A DNA stretch of 64,000 nucleotides, from the NCBI GenBank assembly GCA_028065725.1, contig JAPTVL010000173.1, positions 124,001 through 188,000 of the forward strand. Reading direction: 5' to 3'. A model generated the notes under the pieces. That model was not told the origin of the DNA, ran no database searches, and was given only the letters and a program-made list of their open reading frames with translations. Numbering within the stretch: position 1 is the stretch's first letter; the number at the start of each line of letters is the position of its first letter. Below, one piece after another: positions 17,914 through 26,014 of this stretch. The translations under genes and the position numbers were made by a program. Source of the stretch: Betaproteobacteria bacterium. GTDB lineage: Bacteria; Pseudomonadota; Gammaproteobacteria; Burkholderiales; Rhodocyclaceae.

Positions 17914-19370
17914 ACCGGGAAGCTCAGTGGGAAGTGGTGATCGGGCTGGAAACCCATGCTCAGCTGCAGACCAGGTCGAAGATATTCTCCGGCAGCAGCA
18001 CGGCCTTCGGCGCCGAACCGAACGTCCAGGCCAGCGCCGTGGACATCGCCCTGCCCGGCGTGCTGCCGGTGCTCAACCGCGAAGCCGTGGTCTGCGCCAT
18101 CAAATTCGGTCTTGCGGTCGGCGCCACGATTGCGCCGCGCTCGGTGTTCGCCCGCAAGAACTACTTCTACCCCGACCTGCCCAAGGGTTACCAGATCAGC
18201 CAGTTCGAGATCCCGGTGGTCGCGGGTGGCGGCCTGGCGATAAGAGTCGGCGCTGGCGAGGCGGCGACAGAGAAGTTCGTGCACCTGACCCGCGCCCATC
18301 TCGAAGAGGACGCCGGCAAGTCGCTGCACGAAGACTTCCACGGCCGCACCGGGATCGACCTCAACCGCGCCGGCACGCCGCTGCTGGAGATCGTCACCGA
18401 ACCCGACATGCGCTCCTCGGCCGAGGCGGTGGCCTATGCCCGGGCGCTGCACGCGCTGGTGCAGTGGATCGGCATCTGCGACGGCAACATGCAGGAAGGC
18501 AGCTTCCGCTGCGACGCCAACGTCTCGGTGCGCCGCGCCGGCGCGCCGCTCGGCACCCGGCGCGAAATCAAGAACCTGAATTCCTTCCGCTTCATGCAGC
18601 AGGCGATCGATTTCGAGGTGCAGTGGCAGATCAACGAAATCGAGGAAGGCCGCGCCATCCGCCAGGCCACGGTGCTGTTCGACCCCGACACGGGCGAGAC
18701 GCGCGCCATGCGCAGCAAGGAAGACGCCCACGACTACCGCTACTTTCCCGATCCCGACCTGCTGCCGCTGGAAATCAGGCCGGACTGGATCGCCGAGGTC
18801 AAGTCGGGTATGCCGGAACTGCCGCAGGCGATGCAGCAGCGCTTCCAGGCCGAGTACGGGCTGTCGGCCTACGACGCGGCAACGCTGACGGATTTGCTAG
18901 ACACGGCCCGTTATTTTGAAAACTGCGTCATGGTCGCGGGAAAAGAAAACGCCAAGCTCTGCGCTAACTGGATCATGGGCGAACTTGCTGCACGCCTCAA
19001 CGGAATTGACCTGCCGATTAGAAATTCCTTTGTTACCTCTACCCAATTGGCTCAGCTTGTTCAGCGGATAGCCGACGGCACCATCTCGCACAAGATCGGT
19101 AAGGAGGTTTTCTCTGAGCTATGGTATTCCCAAGGCATCAGCGCCGATGCCATTATCGAGGCGAAGGGCCTGAAGCAGATCACCGACAGCGGCGCGATCG
19201 AAGCGCTGGTGGATGAAGTCCTCGCCGCCAACCAGAAATCGGTCGAGGAGTTCCGTGCCGGCAAGGAGAAAGCCTTCAACGCCCTAGTCGGCCAGGCCAT
19301 GAAGGCCACCCGGGGCAAGGCCAATCCGCAGCAGGTCACCGACCTGCTGAAGAAAAAACTCGGCGGCTGA
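17910..19370 (+). CDS. gatB: Asp-tRNA(Asn)/Glu-tRNA(Gln) amidotransferase subunit B
   Basis: tRNA-binding and kinase subunit (486 residues) that activates Glu-tRNA(Gln) or Asp-tRNA(Asn) before amidation. Signatures: [20 protein letters not shown], the [15 protein letters not shown] block, [47 protein letters not shown], and the C-terminal YqeY-like domain ([20 protein letters not shown]). Coupled to gatA by a 4-nt overlap. A copy of the dispersed repeat encodes R-V-G-A-G. The stretch about 18890-19140 is visibly richer in A/T and uses codons such as TTA-like Leu, ATT and AAA-rich runs unlike the rest of the gene, which may mark recombination. Its stop codon abuts the convergent DUF4124 gene with no gap. 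Confidence 0.97.
   Translation: MNREAQWEVVIGLETHAQLQTRSKIFSGSSTAFGAEPNVQASAVDIALPGVLPVLNREAVVCAIKFGLAVGATIAPRSVFARKNYFYPDLPKGYQISQFEIPVVAGGGLAIRVGAGEAATEKFVHLTRAHLEEDAGKSLHEDFHGRTGIDLNRAGTPLLEIVTEPDMRSSAEAVAYARALHALVQWIGICDGNMQEGSFRCDANVSVRRAGAPLGTRREIKNLNSFRFMQQAIDFEVQWQINEIEEGRAIRQATVLFDPDTGETRAMRSKEDAHDYRYFPDPDLLPLEIRPDWIAEVKSGMPELPQAMQQRFQAEYGLSAYDAATLTDLLDTARYFENCVMVAGKENAKLCANWIMGELAARLNGIDLPIRNSFVTSTQLAQLVQRIADGTISHKIGKEVFSELWYSQGISADAIIEAKGLKQITDSGAIEALVDEVLAANQKSVEEFRAGKEKAFNALVGQAMKATRGKANPQQVTDLLKKKLGG
18242..18266 (+). repeat. Dispersed 24-bp repeat, copy 6 (inside gatB)
   Basis: AAGAGTCGGCGCTGGCGAGG then CGGCG, in sense orientation, read as R-V-G-A-G-E-A-A. The core is perfect; the tail lost its A. 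Confidence 0.75.
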
Positions 19371-20090
19371 CTACTTCTTCGCGGCAGGCTTGGCCGCTGC
19401 CGGCGCTGCGGCCGGGGCCGCGGGAGCCTCGGCGGCAGGCTTTTCGGTCGGGGTAGCCGCCGCCGGCGAGTCTTCGGTCGGCTTCTTGCCGGTCAACTCG
19501 AGATAACGTTTGCGCTCGTCGTCGAAGCGGGCACGAACCTCGTCCGCTTCCTTGGTCTTGGCCGCAACCGCGGCCTTTTGCGCCGCGATCTCCTTCTCGT
19601 TGTCGCGGATATCCGCCTTGACCTGGTCAGGCAGCGGCTTGCCCTTGTAGAACTCCTTGTCGCTCTCCAGTTTCTTTTTCTTCTTGTCGGCCTCGTCCAG
19701 GCGCTGCTGGGCCTGCTTGATGTTCTTCTCAACTTCTGCCAGCGCGCGATCGCGCGCCGCGAGGATGTCCTTGTCGCTGGAATAGGTGGCCAGCAATGCC
19801 AAGGTGCGGCGGCGCTCCTCGGCCACCTGCTTCGCCTCTTCCTGTTTCTTGAGTGCCTCGGCGTCGCGGCGCGCCTGCTGCTCCGCCGACAGCGGCGCTT
19901 CGACCGACTTGGAAACGAAGCCGCGATTGTCGCGTTCTTCATAAGCCCGGCCGTGGCACTCGACGGGCAGGAAGTCGCCGCAAACCTTGCGCCCCTTGGC
20001 GTCATTGCAGCAATAAATGCGGGTCTGTGCGGCAGCACTCACGGCAAGCAAGGTGGCGGCCGCGAACAGCAGGGTGGAAATCAGGCGCAT
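19371..20090 (-). CDS. Exported coiled-coil protein with N-terminal DUF4124-like segment
   Basis: Unassigned 239-residue protein. A signal peptide (residues 1-21, AVSAAAQ) is followed by a short Cys-containing segment (RIYCCNDAKGRKVCGD) that resembles the N-terminal part of DUF4124 proteins. A long charged coiled coil runs from about residue 65 to 200 (AEQQARRDAEALKKQEEAKQ and similar), with a low-complexity Ala/Pro/Lys tail (APAAAPAAAKPAAKK). Probably periplasmic. No enzymatic motif is seen. Convergent with gatB, stop to stop without a gap, and about 30 bp from pyrE, with which it may be co-transcribed from upstream. Function unknown. Confidence 0.8.
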   Translation of the reverse strand: MRLISTLLFAAATLLAVSAAAQTRIYCCNDAKGRKVCGDFLPVECHGRAYEERDNRGFVSKSVEAPLSAEQQARRDAEALKKQEEAKQVAEERRRTLALLATYSSDKDILAARDRALAEVEKNIKQAQQRLDEADKKKKKLESDKEFYKGKPLPDQVKADIRDNEKEIAAQKAAVAAKTKEADEVRARFDDERKRYLELTGKKPTEDSPAAATPTEKPAAEAPAAPAAAPAAAKPAAKK

Positions 20091-20121
20091 GGAGATTCTC
20101 CCGGGAGAGGTGTCTTGGGCA

Positions 20122-20790
20122 TCAGTCTATGCCGTAAGTGGCGCGGTAGGCACGCACGGCAGCAAGCTTGTTTTCAAGTTCCGGATGGCCGGACAGATAA
20201 TCGATCAAATCGGTCAAACTGGCAACGCTGATCACGGGAATGCCGTAATTCCGTTCCACTTCCTGTACTGCTGAAAGCTCGCCCTGTCCCCGTTCCTGGC
20301 GATCGAGCGCGATCACCACGGCGGCTGGCGTCGCGCCGGCGGCGCGGATCAGGTCGACCGATTCGCGCACCGAGGTGCCGGCCGAAATCACGTCGTCAAT
20401 GATCAGCACCCGCCCCTTGAGCGGAGCCCCGACCAGCGTGCCGCCTTCACCGTGATCCTTGGCTTCCTTGCGGTTGTAGGCGTAGGGTGCGTTGCGTCCG
20501 AGGCCGGCCAGCGCCATCGCGGCACCGGCCGCCAGCGGAATGCCCTTGTAGGCGGGGCCGAACAGCACATCGAAACCCACGCCGGCGGCCAGAATACGCC
20601 GCGCGTAGAAATCGCTGAGGCGCGCCAGCGAAACGCCGTCGTTGAACAATCCGGCGTTGAAGAAATAGGGACTCAGGCGCCCGGCCTTGGTCCTGAATTC
20701 ACCAAAGCGCAGCACGCCCAGCTCGCAGGCGAAGGCGATAAACTCGCGACTCAACTCGCTGGCGCTGCCAAAGTCGGCTTTCGCATTCAT
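20122..20790 (-). CDS. pyrE: Orotate phosphoribosyltransferase
   Basis: De novo pyrimidine enzyme making OMP from orotate and PRPP. 222 residues, the family length. Signatures: [18 protein letters not shown] near residue 33, [24 protein letters not shown] with the catalytic lysines, and the PRPP motif [13 protein letters not shown] (about residues 120-132). Start 20790 (MNAKADFG) is chosen over a possible Met three codons upstream. Divergent from xth with only 24 bp between the two starts, so promoter elements must overlap coding sequence. Confidence 0.96.
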   Translation of the reverse strand: MNAKADFGSASELSREFIAFACELGVLRFGEFRTKAGRLSPYFFNAGLFNDGVSLARLSDFYARRILAAGVGFDVLFGPAYKGIPLAAGAAMALAGLGRNAPYAYNRKEAKDHGEGGTLVGAPLKGRVLIIDDVISAGTSVRESVDLIRAAGATPAAVVIALDRQERGQGELSAVQEVERNYGIPVISVASLTDLIDYLSGHPELENKLAAVRAYRATYGID

Positions 20791-20814
20791 GAAACGCATT
20801 CTACACAGAGCCAC

Positions 20815-21612
20815 ATGCTCCGAATACTCAGTCTGAATCTCAATGGTATCCGCTCCGCCGCCGGCAAGGGCTTTTTCGACTGGCTGCAGACGCAGCAGGC
20901 CGACATCGTCTGCGTTCAGGAACTCAAGGCGCAACTCCCCGACCTGACGCCCGCGCTGCGCGCGCCGGCGGGCTTCCACGGCTGCTTCCATGCCGCCGAG
21001 AAGAAGGGCTACAGCGGGGTCGGCATCTATTCCCGACAACCGCCCGACCGCATCGTCGAGGGCTTCGGCAATGCCGAGTTCGATGCCGAAGGCCGTTACC
21101 TGCAGGCCGATTTCGGTCGTCTGTCGGTGGTCTCGCTGTATCTACCTTCCGGTTCCAGTTCGGACGAGCGGCAGCAGGCCAAGTTCCGCTTTCTCGATCA
21201 GTTCCGGCCGCAACTGGAACGCCTGGCGAACGAGGCAAGGCGCGACGGGCGCGAGGTTCTGCTGTGCGGCGACTGGAACATCGCGCACCGGGAAATCGAC
21301 CTGAAGAACTGGAAGTCCAACCAGAAGAACTCCGGCTTCCTGCCCGAGGAACGCGCCTGGCTGTCATCGGTGTTCGACGACCTGGGCTGGGTGGACGTGC
21401 ATCGCAAGCTGCTGCCGGAGGCGAGCGGCGAGGCCTACACCTGGTGGTCGAACCGGGGCCAGGCCTGGGCCAGGAACGTCGGCTGGCGCATCGATTACCA
21501 GATCGCCACGCCCGGCCTCGCGGCGGCGGCGCGCCGGGTATCGGTGTTCAAGCAGCAGCGCTTTTCCGATCATGCGCCGCTGACCGTCGACTACGAACTG
21601 CCTCTCGTATGA
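20815..21612 (+). CDS. xth: Exodeoxyribonuclease III
   Basis: Apurinic/apyrimidinic endonuclease and 3'-5' exonuclease of the ExoIII/APE1 family (265 residues), acting in base excision repair. Motifs: LNLNGIRSA (Asn metal site), [12 protein letters not shown] (catalytic Glu), [28 protein letters not shown] with the catalytic D-x-[18 protein letters not shown], and the C-terminal catalytic [16 protein letters not shown] 20815 is immediately before the conserved [10 protein letters not shown]. Longer upstream frame is antisense to pyrE. Divergent from pyrE. Confidence 0.96.
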   Translation: MLRILSLNLNGIRSAAGKGFFDWLQTQQADIVCVQELKAQLPDLTPALRAPAGFHGCFHAAEKKGYSGVGIYSRQPPDRIVEGFGNAEFDAEGRYLQADFGRLSVVSLYLPSGSSSDERQQAKFRFLDQFRPQLERLANEARRDGREVLLCGDWNIAHREIDLKNWKSNQKNSGFLPEERAWLSSVFDDLGWVDVHRKLLPEASGEAYTWWSNRGQAWARNVGWRIDYQIATPGLAAAARRVSVFKQQRFSDHAPLTVDYELPLV

Positions 21613-21682
21613 CATGGATCATTGCGGCACAGCGACAAAATCGGTAGCCTTGACTTTTCAGTTCCCTTTTCAGGAGAAAACC

Positions 21683-21994
21683 ATGAGCGACATGAGCGAC
21701 GTCACCAAAGACAAACTGATTGCCGACGTAAAACTGGTGATTGCCGACAGCGAGGAGCTGCTGCGCGCCACCGCCGGCCTGGCCGGCGAGAAGATCGCCG
21801 AAATCCGTGCCCGCACCCAGGACCGTCTGGCTGCCGCCAAGATCAAGTTGGCCGAAGCCGAAACCGCGGTGGTCGACAAGGCCAAGCAGGTCGGTCGCGC
21901 GGCGGACGACTACGTGCATGACAATCCCTGGCGTTCGGTGGGTGTGGCCGCCGGCATCGGCTTCATCGCCGGACTGCTGATCGGCCGTCGCTGA
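21683..21994 (+). CDS. DUF883 / YqjD-ElaB-like membrane-anchored protein
   Basis: 103-residue protein with a long amphipathic helix (residues 10-75, rich in Ala, Lys, Glu) and a single C-terminal membrane helix (NPWRSVGVAAGIGFIAGLLIGRR), the hallmark layout of the ElaB/YqjD/DUF883 family. In E. coli these proteins anchor ribosomes to the inner membrane in stationary phase; that role is only known there. A strong Shine-Dalgarno (CAGGAGAAAAC) precedes ATG 21683. It is followed 4 bp later by a YqjE-like gene and then a YqjK-like gene, the same trio order as in E. coli yqjDEK. Confidence 0.88.
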   Translation: MSDMSDVTKDKLIADVKLVIADSEELLRATAGLAGEKIAEIRARTQDRLAAAKIKLAEAETAVVDKAKQVGRAADDYVHDNPWRSVGVAAGIGFIAGLLIGRR

Positions 21995-21998
21995 TCCC

Positions 21999-22415
21999 GT
22001 GATCGACGACGCCCGCGGCAGCGAGGCTTCCCGGGCGGGCCTGTTTGCATCGCTGAAAGGCCTGGCCGGCACCGCTGTCGCGCTGCTGCAGAATCGCCTG
22101 CAACTGCTCGGCGTGGAACTCGCCGAGGAGCGCCTGCGCCTGCTGTCGCTGCTGACCTATGGCGCGATTGCCCTGGTTTGCCTTGCCGCCGGCCTGGTGT
22201 TCCTGGCCGTGTTTCTCACGGTACTGTTCTGGGACAGCCACCGGCTGCTGGCGCTGGGTATCTTTTCGGCGCTGTTTCTCGCGGCCGGCGGCGTTACGCT
22301 GACGCTGGCGATCGGCCACGCCAGGGCCGGATCGAAACTCTTTGCCGCCAGCCTGGCCGAATTGCGCAAGGATCGCGACGCCCTGGCAACGGGCGATCCT
22401 GCGACCCCGCCATGA
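21999..22415 (+). CDS. YqjE-like phage-holin-family membrane protein
   Basis: 138-residue protein with two strong membrane helices (about residues 52-75 and 84-108) after an amphipathic N-terminal helix (LFASLKGLAGTAVALLQNRL, VELAEERLRL). This is the pattern of the Phage_holin_3_6/YqjE family. The name is historical; the chromosomal members are not known lysis proteins. Start is GTG at 21999, 4 bp after the preceding stop. The stop overlaps the next ATG by 4 nt. Second gene of a yqjDEK-like operon. Confidence 0.85.
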   Translation: MIDDARGSEASRAGLFASLKGLAGTAVALLQNRLQLLGVELAEERLRLLSLLTYGAIALVCLAAGLVFLAVFLTVLFWDSHRLLALGIFSALFLAAGGVTLTLAIGHARAGSKLFAASLAELRKDRDALATGDPATPP

Positions 22416-22714
22416 GCAAGCCAGCGCTGGAGCTTGTGCTCAAAAAGCAGCGTCTGCAGATCGCCGGCGAGGGATTGCGCATGGACGTCGCGCGGCATGC
22501 CACGGGACTGGCTCCGGTGTTCACCGGGGCCGACATCGCCGTCGAAACGGTACGCGTCCTGCGCCGCCATCCGCAAGTGGCCGTTGCCGCCGGCGTGGCG
22601 CTGATCGTCGCCCGGCCCGGGCGCGCCTGGCGCTGGGGACGCCGTGCCTTTTTCGGATGGCAGGCTTGGCGCCGCTGGCGCAATTTTCTGGACAGCCCGC
22701 CGACGGCTCGCTAA
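22412..22714 (+). CDS. YqjK-like small basic protein
   Basis: 100-residue basic protein, ATG 22412 overlapping the upstream stop. Visible features are an N-terminal helix with KKQRLQIAGEGLRMDV, a short hydrophobic segment HPQVAVAAGVALIVARP (about residues 55-71) that may span or dip into the membrane, and an Arg/Trp-rich C terminus (WGRRAFFGWQAWRRWRNFL). Position as third gene after DUF883 and YqjE-like genes supports a YqjK relationship; sequence similarity alone is weak. Function unknown. Confidence 0.72.
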   Translation: MSKPALELVLKKQRLQIAGEGLRMDVARHATGLAPVFTGADIAVETVRVLRRHPQVAVAAGVALIVARPGRAWRWGRRAFFGWQAWRRWRNFLDSPPTAR

Positions 22715-22792
22715 GCGCGTGGATCGGCGCCGGGCTTCCGGGCAGGTTTTCGCTGCGTTCGCCGGCTTCGGCGGCAAGCGGCAGGCCGGCCA

Positions 22793-23158
22793 TCAGGCGG
22801 GCTCCAGCAGTTCGGTGTCCTCGTGCGAATAGGCCGGGCTGCAGCAGCAGAGCATGCGCAGCGGCAGCGGCCCGGTGGCCTCGATGCAGTGCGGCGTGCC
22901 CGGCGCGATCAGCACCGTGTCGCCAACGCCGACTTTGAAGCTGGCATCGCCCAGGGTCATCAGGCCGTTGCCGGAGGTGACGTGGTACAGCTCCTCGGTC
23001 TGCGCATGGCGATGCAGTTGCGTACGCGCGCCCGGCGCGACCGTGGCCTCGGCGAGACTCTGCAGCCGGTTGCCATGTTGCGCCGGATGCATCAGTTCGC
23101 GGATCTGCGAGCCGTCCTTGGTGATGTAGGCAGGTATCTCGGCGTAGCGTGTCTGCAT
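22793..23158 (-). CDS. Cupin-domain protein
   Basis: 121-residue single-domain cupin. Motif 1 is recognisable as TQLHRHAQTEELYHVTSGNG (H-x-H, then E, about residues 47-66) and motif 2 as PGTPHCIEAT with its histidine (about residue 89), giving a likely 3-His/1-Glu metal site. Such small cupins include isomerases, dioxygenases and sugar-binding proteins, so no substrate is assigned. The C-terminal CCCSPAYSHEDTELL is unusual in carrying three consecutive cysteines. ATG 23158 follows the amidase gene stop by 5 bp in the same direction, so the two may be co-transcribed. A repeat-like sequence encodes K-V-G-V-G-D-T-V, but that motif is also natural in cupins. Confidence 0.88.
   Translation of the reverse strand: MQTRYAEIPAYITKDGSQIRELMHPAQHGNRLQSLAEATVAPGARTQLHRHAQTEELYHVTSGNGLMTLGDASFKVGVGDTVLIAPGTPHCIEATGPLPLRMLCCCSPAYSHEDTELLEPA
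22913..22936 (-). repeat. Possible dispersed 24-bp repeat copy (inside cupin gene)
   Basis: Minus-strand AAAGTCGGCGTTGGCGACAC then GGTG matches the family core and part of the tail. It is read in sense as K-V-G-V-G-D-T-V, a motif cupins often have anyway, so chance convergence cannot be excluded. Not counted among the convincing copies. Confidence 0.4.
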
Positions 23159-23163
23159 GGCGC

Positions 23164-23925
23164 TTACTCCGCAGGGGGTGGCAGGACGGGCGCTTCGTGC
23201 CTGGCGTCGAGCAGGCAGTGCAGCAGCGCCTGCTCGGCCGCAGCCAGCTCGCCGTCGGCGTCTTGCGCCAGGAAGTGGCGGCGGAAGGCGGCGCGCGCGG
23301 CGGCCGGGACAGCGGTGTCGTAACCCAAGGCGCGCAAGCCCAGCATGGCGTCGAAGCCGGCCGGCGCGTTCGGCGGCGGCGTTTCGCACCACAGGCCGAA
23401 GCCCTGCGCGGCGAGCCGGCGCCAGGGGAACAGGCGGCTCGGATCGATTTTGCGCGTGGGCGCGACATCGCCATGGGCCAGGTAATTGGCCGGCGGGATG
23501 CGATAGCGCGTACGCAGATCATCCAGCAGTGCCAGAAGAGCAACGATCTGCGGCTCGGCAAACGGCTCGTCGCCGGTGTTGTCGAGTTCGATGCCGATCG
23601 ATGCCGAATTGAGATCGGTACTGCCGCCCCACCGGGATTCGCCGGCATGCCAAGCGCGGGCCGCCTCGTCGACCAGTTGCATGACCGCACCGTCGCGCCC
23701 GATCAGGTAGTGGGCGCTGACTTTTCGGGCCGAATCGGTCAGCGTCGCCAGCGCCCTGGCAACATCGTCGCTGGTGGTCTGGTGCAGGATAACGTAGTTT
23801 GGCCGGCGCTGATCGAAGTTCGGCGACGGCTGCCACAGCGCGCCGCGCGCCTGGCCGGCAGGCATCGGCGCACAGGCGGCAAGTGTCGCCAGCAGAAGGA
23901 GGAGGACGAACCCGCGAACCACCAT
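23164..23925 (-). CDS. N-acetylmuramoyl-L-alanine amidase lipoprotein (AmiD-like)
   Basis: 253-residue lipoprotein: lipobox LLLLLATLAAC (Cys about residue 18), then an Amidase_2 domain with the zinc ligands in NYVILHQTTSDD (His about 48), LGID-type core SIGIELDNTGDEPF, and the late HGDVAPTRKIDP (His about 163 and Asp). SAHYLIGRDGAVMQLVDEAARAWHAG is the classic AmpD-family sequence. A C-terminal helical region (RALGYDTAVPAAARAAFRRH) resembles a peptidoglycan-binding domain. The enzyme should cleave anhydro-muropeptides at the outer membrane, as AmiD does in E. coli. ATG 23925. Adjacent to the cupin gene. Confidence 0.92.
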   Translation of the reverse strand: MVVRGFVLLLLLATLAACAPMPAGQARGALWQPSPNFDQRRPNYVILHQTTSDDVARALATLTDSARKVSAHYLIGRDGAVMQLVDEAARAWHAGESRWGGSTDLNSASIGIELDNTGDEPFAEPQIVALLALLDDLRTRYRIPPANYLAHGDVAPTRKIDPSRLFPWRRLAAQGFGLWCETPPPNAPAGFDAMLGLRALGYDTAVPAAARAAFRRHFLAQDADGELAAAEQALLHCLLDARHEAPVLPPPAE

Positions 23926-23965
23926 CGGCAGATGCAGGCGAGTGGTGAAGAACGTGCCGCCGCCG

Positions 23966-24187
23966 TCAGACCACGATCGGCTTGGTGAGCCGCGCCCGGC
24001 TTTGCGCCTCGGATTTGTTCATCTCGGATACCTGGCGGCCATAGGCTTCGCGGGCCGCCTGGCCCTGGCGGGTCGCCTCGATGCTGCGGATGCAGCGCCA
24101 GCGCTTGCCGGCCTTAGTTTCGATCTGGCGCATCTCGGTCTTCGGGTGATGCTGACGACAGTGGTAACAGAATGCGGTATCAGCCAT
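23966..24187 (-). CDS. Small CxxC zinc-ribbon-like protein
   Basis: 73-residue protein of unknown function. N-terminal CYHCRQHHPKTEMRQIE with C-x-x-C and two histidines, followed by RWRCIRSIEATRQ with a further Cys. The spacing suggests one metal-binding knuckle (Cys7, Cys10, His13/14, Cys32). The remainder is charged and helical (REAYGRQVSEMNKSEAQSRA). Start ATG 24187 lies in a 95-bp divergent gap to the DEDD exonuclease gene, so a cytosolic nucleic-acid role is conceivable but not supported further. I cannot name the family. Confidence 0.7.
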   Translation of the reverse strand: MADTAFCYHCRQHHPKTEMRQIETKAGKRWRCIRSIEATRQGQAAREAYGRQVSEMNKSEAQSRARLTKPIVV

Positions 24188-24282
24188 GCGTACGAACTCG
24201 GACAAGGTAAACAGTTGAATTGTAGACCGACTTGCCCCGATGATCCTATAGACTTGAATCACGCCTTCGCCGCATCTTCCCC

Positions 24283-24888
24283 TTGGAAACACACCCGAAC
24301 CCCGCCACGCCCGTCGAGCTTCCGCTCTACGAGGGCATCGCCATCGGCGCCGTGGTGCTGGTCGACTCGCCGCAGGCCGCCGCCGAGGCACGCCGGGCGC
24401 TGCTGGCGGAAGAGGTTCTCGGCTTCGACACCGAGGCGAAGCCGACCTTCGCCAAAGGCGAGATCTCCGGCGGACCGCACCTGATCCAGCTGGCCACGGC
24501 TGACCGCGTCTACCTGTACCCGGTCAACCGCCTGCTGGATCGCGACGGCCTGCAGGCCATCCTCGAATCGCCGCGGATCCTGAAAGCCGGCTTCGGCCTC
24601 GCCAGCGATCTGAAGCAGCTGCGCGCGCGCCTCGGCATCGAGGCGCAGCGCATTCTGGACCTGTCCCGTGCACTGCCCGGCGACACGCCGAAACAGACCC
24701 TCGGCGCCAAGACGGCGGTGGCGAAGTATTTCGGCCAACGCCTGCGGAAATCCAAACACATCACCACCTCCAACTGGGCCCATCCGCGGCTGACCGAGCG
24801 CCAGATGCTCTACGCGGCGAATGACGCGCACGTTGCCTTGAAGGTGTATCGCGCGGCACTGGCCGCAGGGCATCTGCCGCAATCCTGA
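24283..24888 (+). CDS. DEDDy 3'-5' exonuclease-domain protein (RNase D/WRN-like)
   Basis: 201-residue single-domain exonuclease. ExoI motif VLGFDTEAKPTF (D-x-E, about residues 46-57), ExoII LKAGFGLASDLKQL (Asp about 109), ExoIII YAANDAHVALKVY (Y-x-x-x-D, about 184-188). It lacks the HRDC domain of true RNase D, so it belongs to the stand-alone WRN-exonuclease-like group; substrate (RNA or DNA) cannot be told. The start is TTG at 24283 (L/M-E-T-H-P), as no ATG or GTG precedes ExoI. Convergent with epd. Confidence 0.87.
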   Translation: METHPNPATPVELPLYEGIAIGAVVLVDSPQAAAEARRALLAEEVLGFDTEAKPTFAKGEISGGPHLIQLATADRVYLYPVNRLLDRDGLQAILESPRILKAGFGLASDLKQLRARLGIEAQRILDLSRALPGDTPKQTLGAKTAVAKYFGQRLRKSKHITTSNWAHPRLTERQMLYAANDAHVALKVYRAALAAGHLPQS

Positions 24889-24914
24889 AGGCCGCGGCAC
24901 CCCTGCCAGCGATT

Positions 24915-25943
24915 TCAGCGCGTCAGGCGCCTTCCCCAGAAGGCCGCCAGTTCCAGCATACGATTGGCAAAGCCCCATTCGTTGTCGAACCAGATCAGCA
25001 CATTGGCCAGCTGCGGCCCGCTCATGTGGGTCTGGCTGAGGTCGATGATCGCGGAATGCGGGTTGTGGTTGAAATCGACCGAGGCGTGCGCCTCTTCGGT
25101 ATGCGCCAGCTGGCCGGGAAAACCCGCATCGACGGCGGCGCGCAGCTGTTGATTGATCCCGGCCACCGTGGTGGCGCGCGCCAGCGTCGCCACCAGGTCG
25201 ATGGCCGAAACATTGGTCACCGGCACGCGGATCGACTTGGCCTCGACCCGGTGCGCCAGTTGCGGCAGCAGGCGCACCACGCCTTTCGCCAGCCCGGTGG
25301 CGACCGGCACGATCGACTGCATCGCCGAACGCGTGCGGCGCGGATCGGCATGGTGATAGCCGTCGATCGGCGGCTGGTCGTTCATCACCGAATGCAGCGT
25401 GGTCAACATGGCGTGCTCGATGCCGAAGGCGGCATCGAGCATCGCCAGCACCGGAACGATGGCATTGGTGGTGCAGGATGCGGCGGAGACGATCTTCTCG
25501 TTTCCCGTCAGCGTTTCGTGATTGCTGCCGAAGACGATGGTGCGATCGACGTCCTCGGCGCTGTATCCCGGATGCGAGAGCAGGACGCGCGGGCAGCCGG
25601 CATGGAGAAAGCCTGCAAGCTCGCGGCGGCTCGCGTATTGCCCGGAGGCCTCGACCAGCAGATCGATACCGAGCGCGCGCCAATCCACGCCGTCCGGCGT
25701 GCGGGCATGCGACACCGCGATCGCCTGGTCGTCGATCTGCAGCTGCCTGCCGCGTACCGCGACGCTGCCGGGAAAGCGGCCGTGGGTCGAATCGAAGCGC
25801 GTCAGGTAGGCCATGCTTTCGATGTCGGCCGGTTCGTTGATGGCCACCACCGAAACCTCTGCGCGCAGCGGGGATTCCTGCAGGGCGCGCAGAAAGCAGC
25901 GGCCGATGCGGCCGTAGCCGTTGATGGCGATACGCAGAGTCAT
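24915..25943 (-). CDS. epd: D-erythrose-4-phosphate dehydrogenase (GAPDH family)
   Basis: 342-residue NAD-dependent dehydrogenase of the GapA/Epd family. Rossmann N terminus MTLRIAINGYGRIGRCFLRAL, active-site cysteine in SAASCTTNAIVPVLAM (about residue 153), catalytic His in HSVMNDQPPIDGYHH, and the C-terminal DNEWGFANRMLELAAF. The motif SHPGYSAEDVDRTIVFG and ADPRRTRSAMQSIVPV resemble E. coli Epd more than glycolytic GapA. Epd feeds the DXP-dependent vitamin B6 pathway. Start ATG 25943. No glycolytic genes are nearby, supporting Epd, but a GAPDH role remains possible. Confidence 0.78.
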   Translation of the reverse strand: MTLRIAINGYGRIGRCFLRALQESPLRAEVSVVAINEPADIESMAYLTRFDSTHGRFPGSVAVRGRQLQIDDQAIAVSHARTPDGVDWRALGIDLLVEASGQYASRRELAGFLHAGCPRVLLSHPGYSAEDVDRTIVFGSNHETLTGNEKIVSAASCTTNAIVPVLAMLDAAFGIEHAMLTTLHSVMNDQPPIDGYHHADPRRTRSAMQSIVPVATGLAKGVVRLLPQLAHRVEAKSIRVPVTNVSAIDLVATLARATTVAGINQQLRAAVDAGFPGQLAHTEEAHASVDFNHNPHSAIIDLSQTHMSGPQLANVLIWFDNEWGFANRMLELAAFWGRRLTR

Positions 25944-26014
25944 TGCAGGAGGCTTTCGAGAAAAACCGGAAACGCACGGACCCGCCACCACGGGCGGAAC
26001 CGCGCGGCTTGCCG

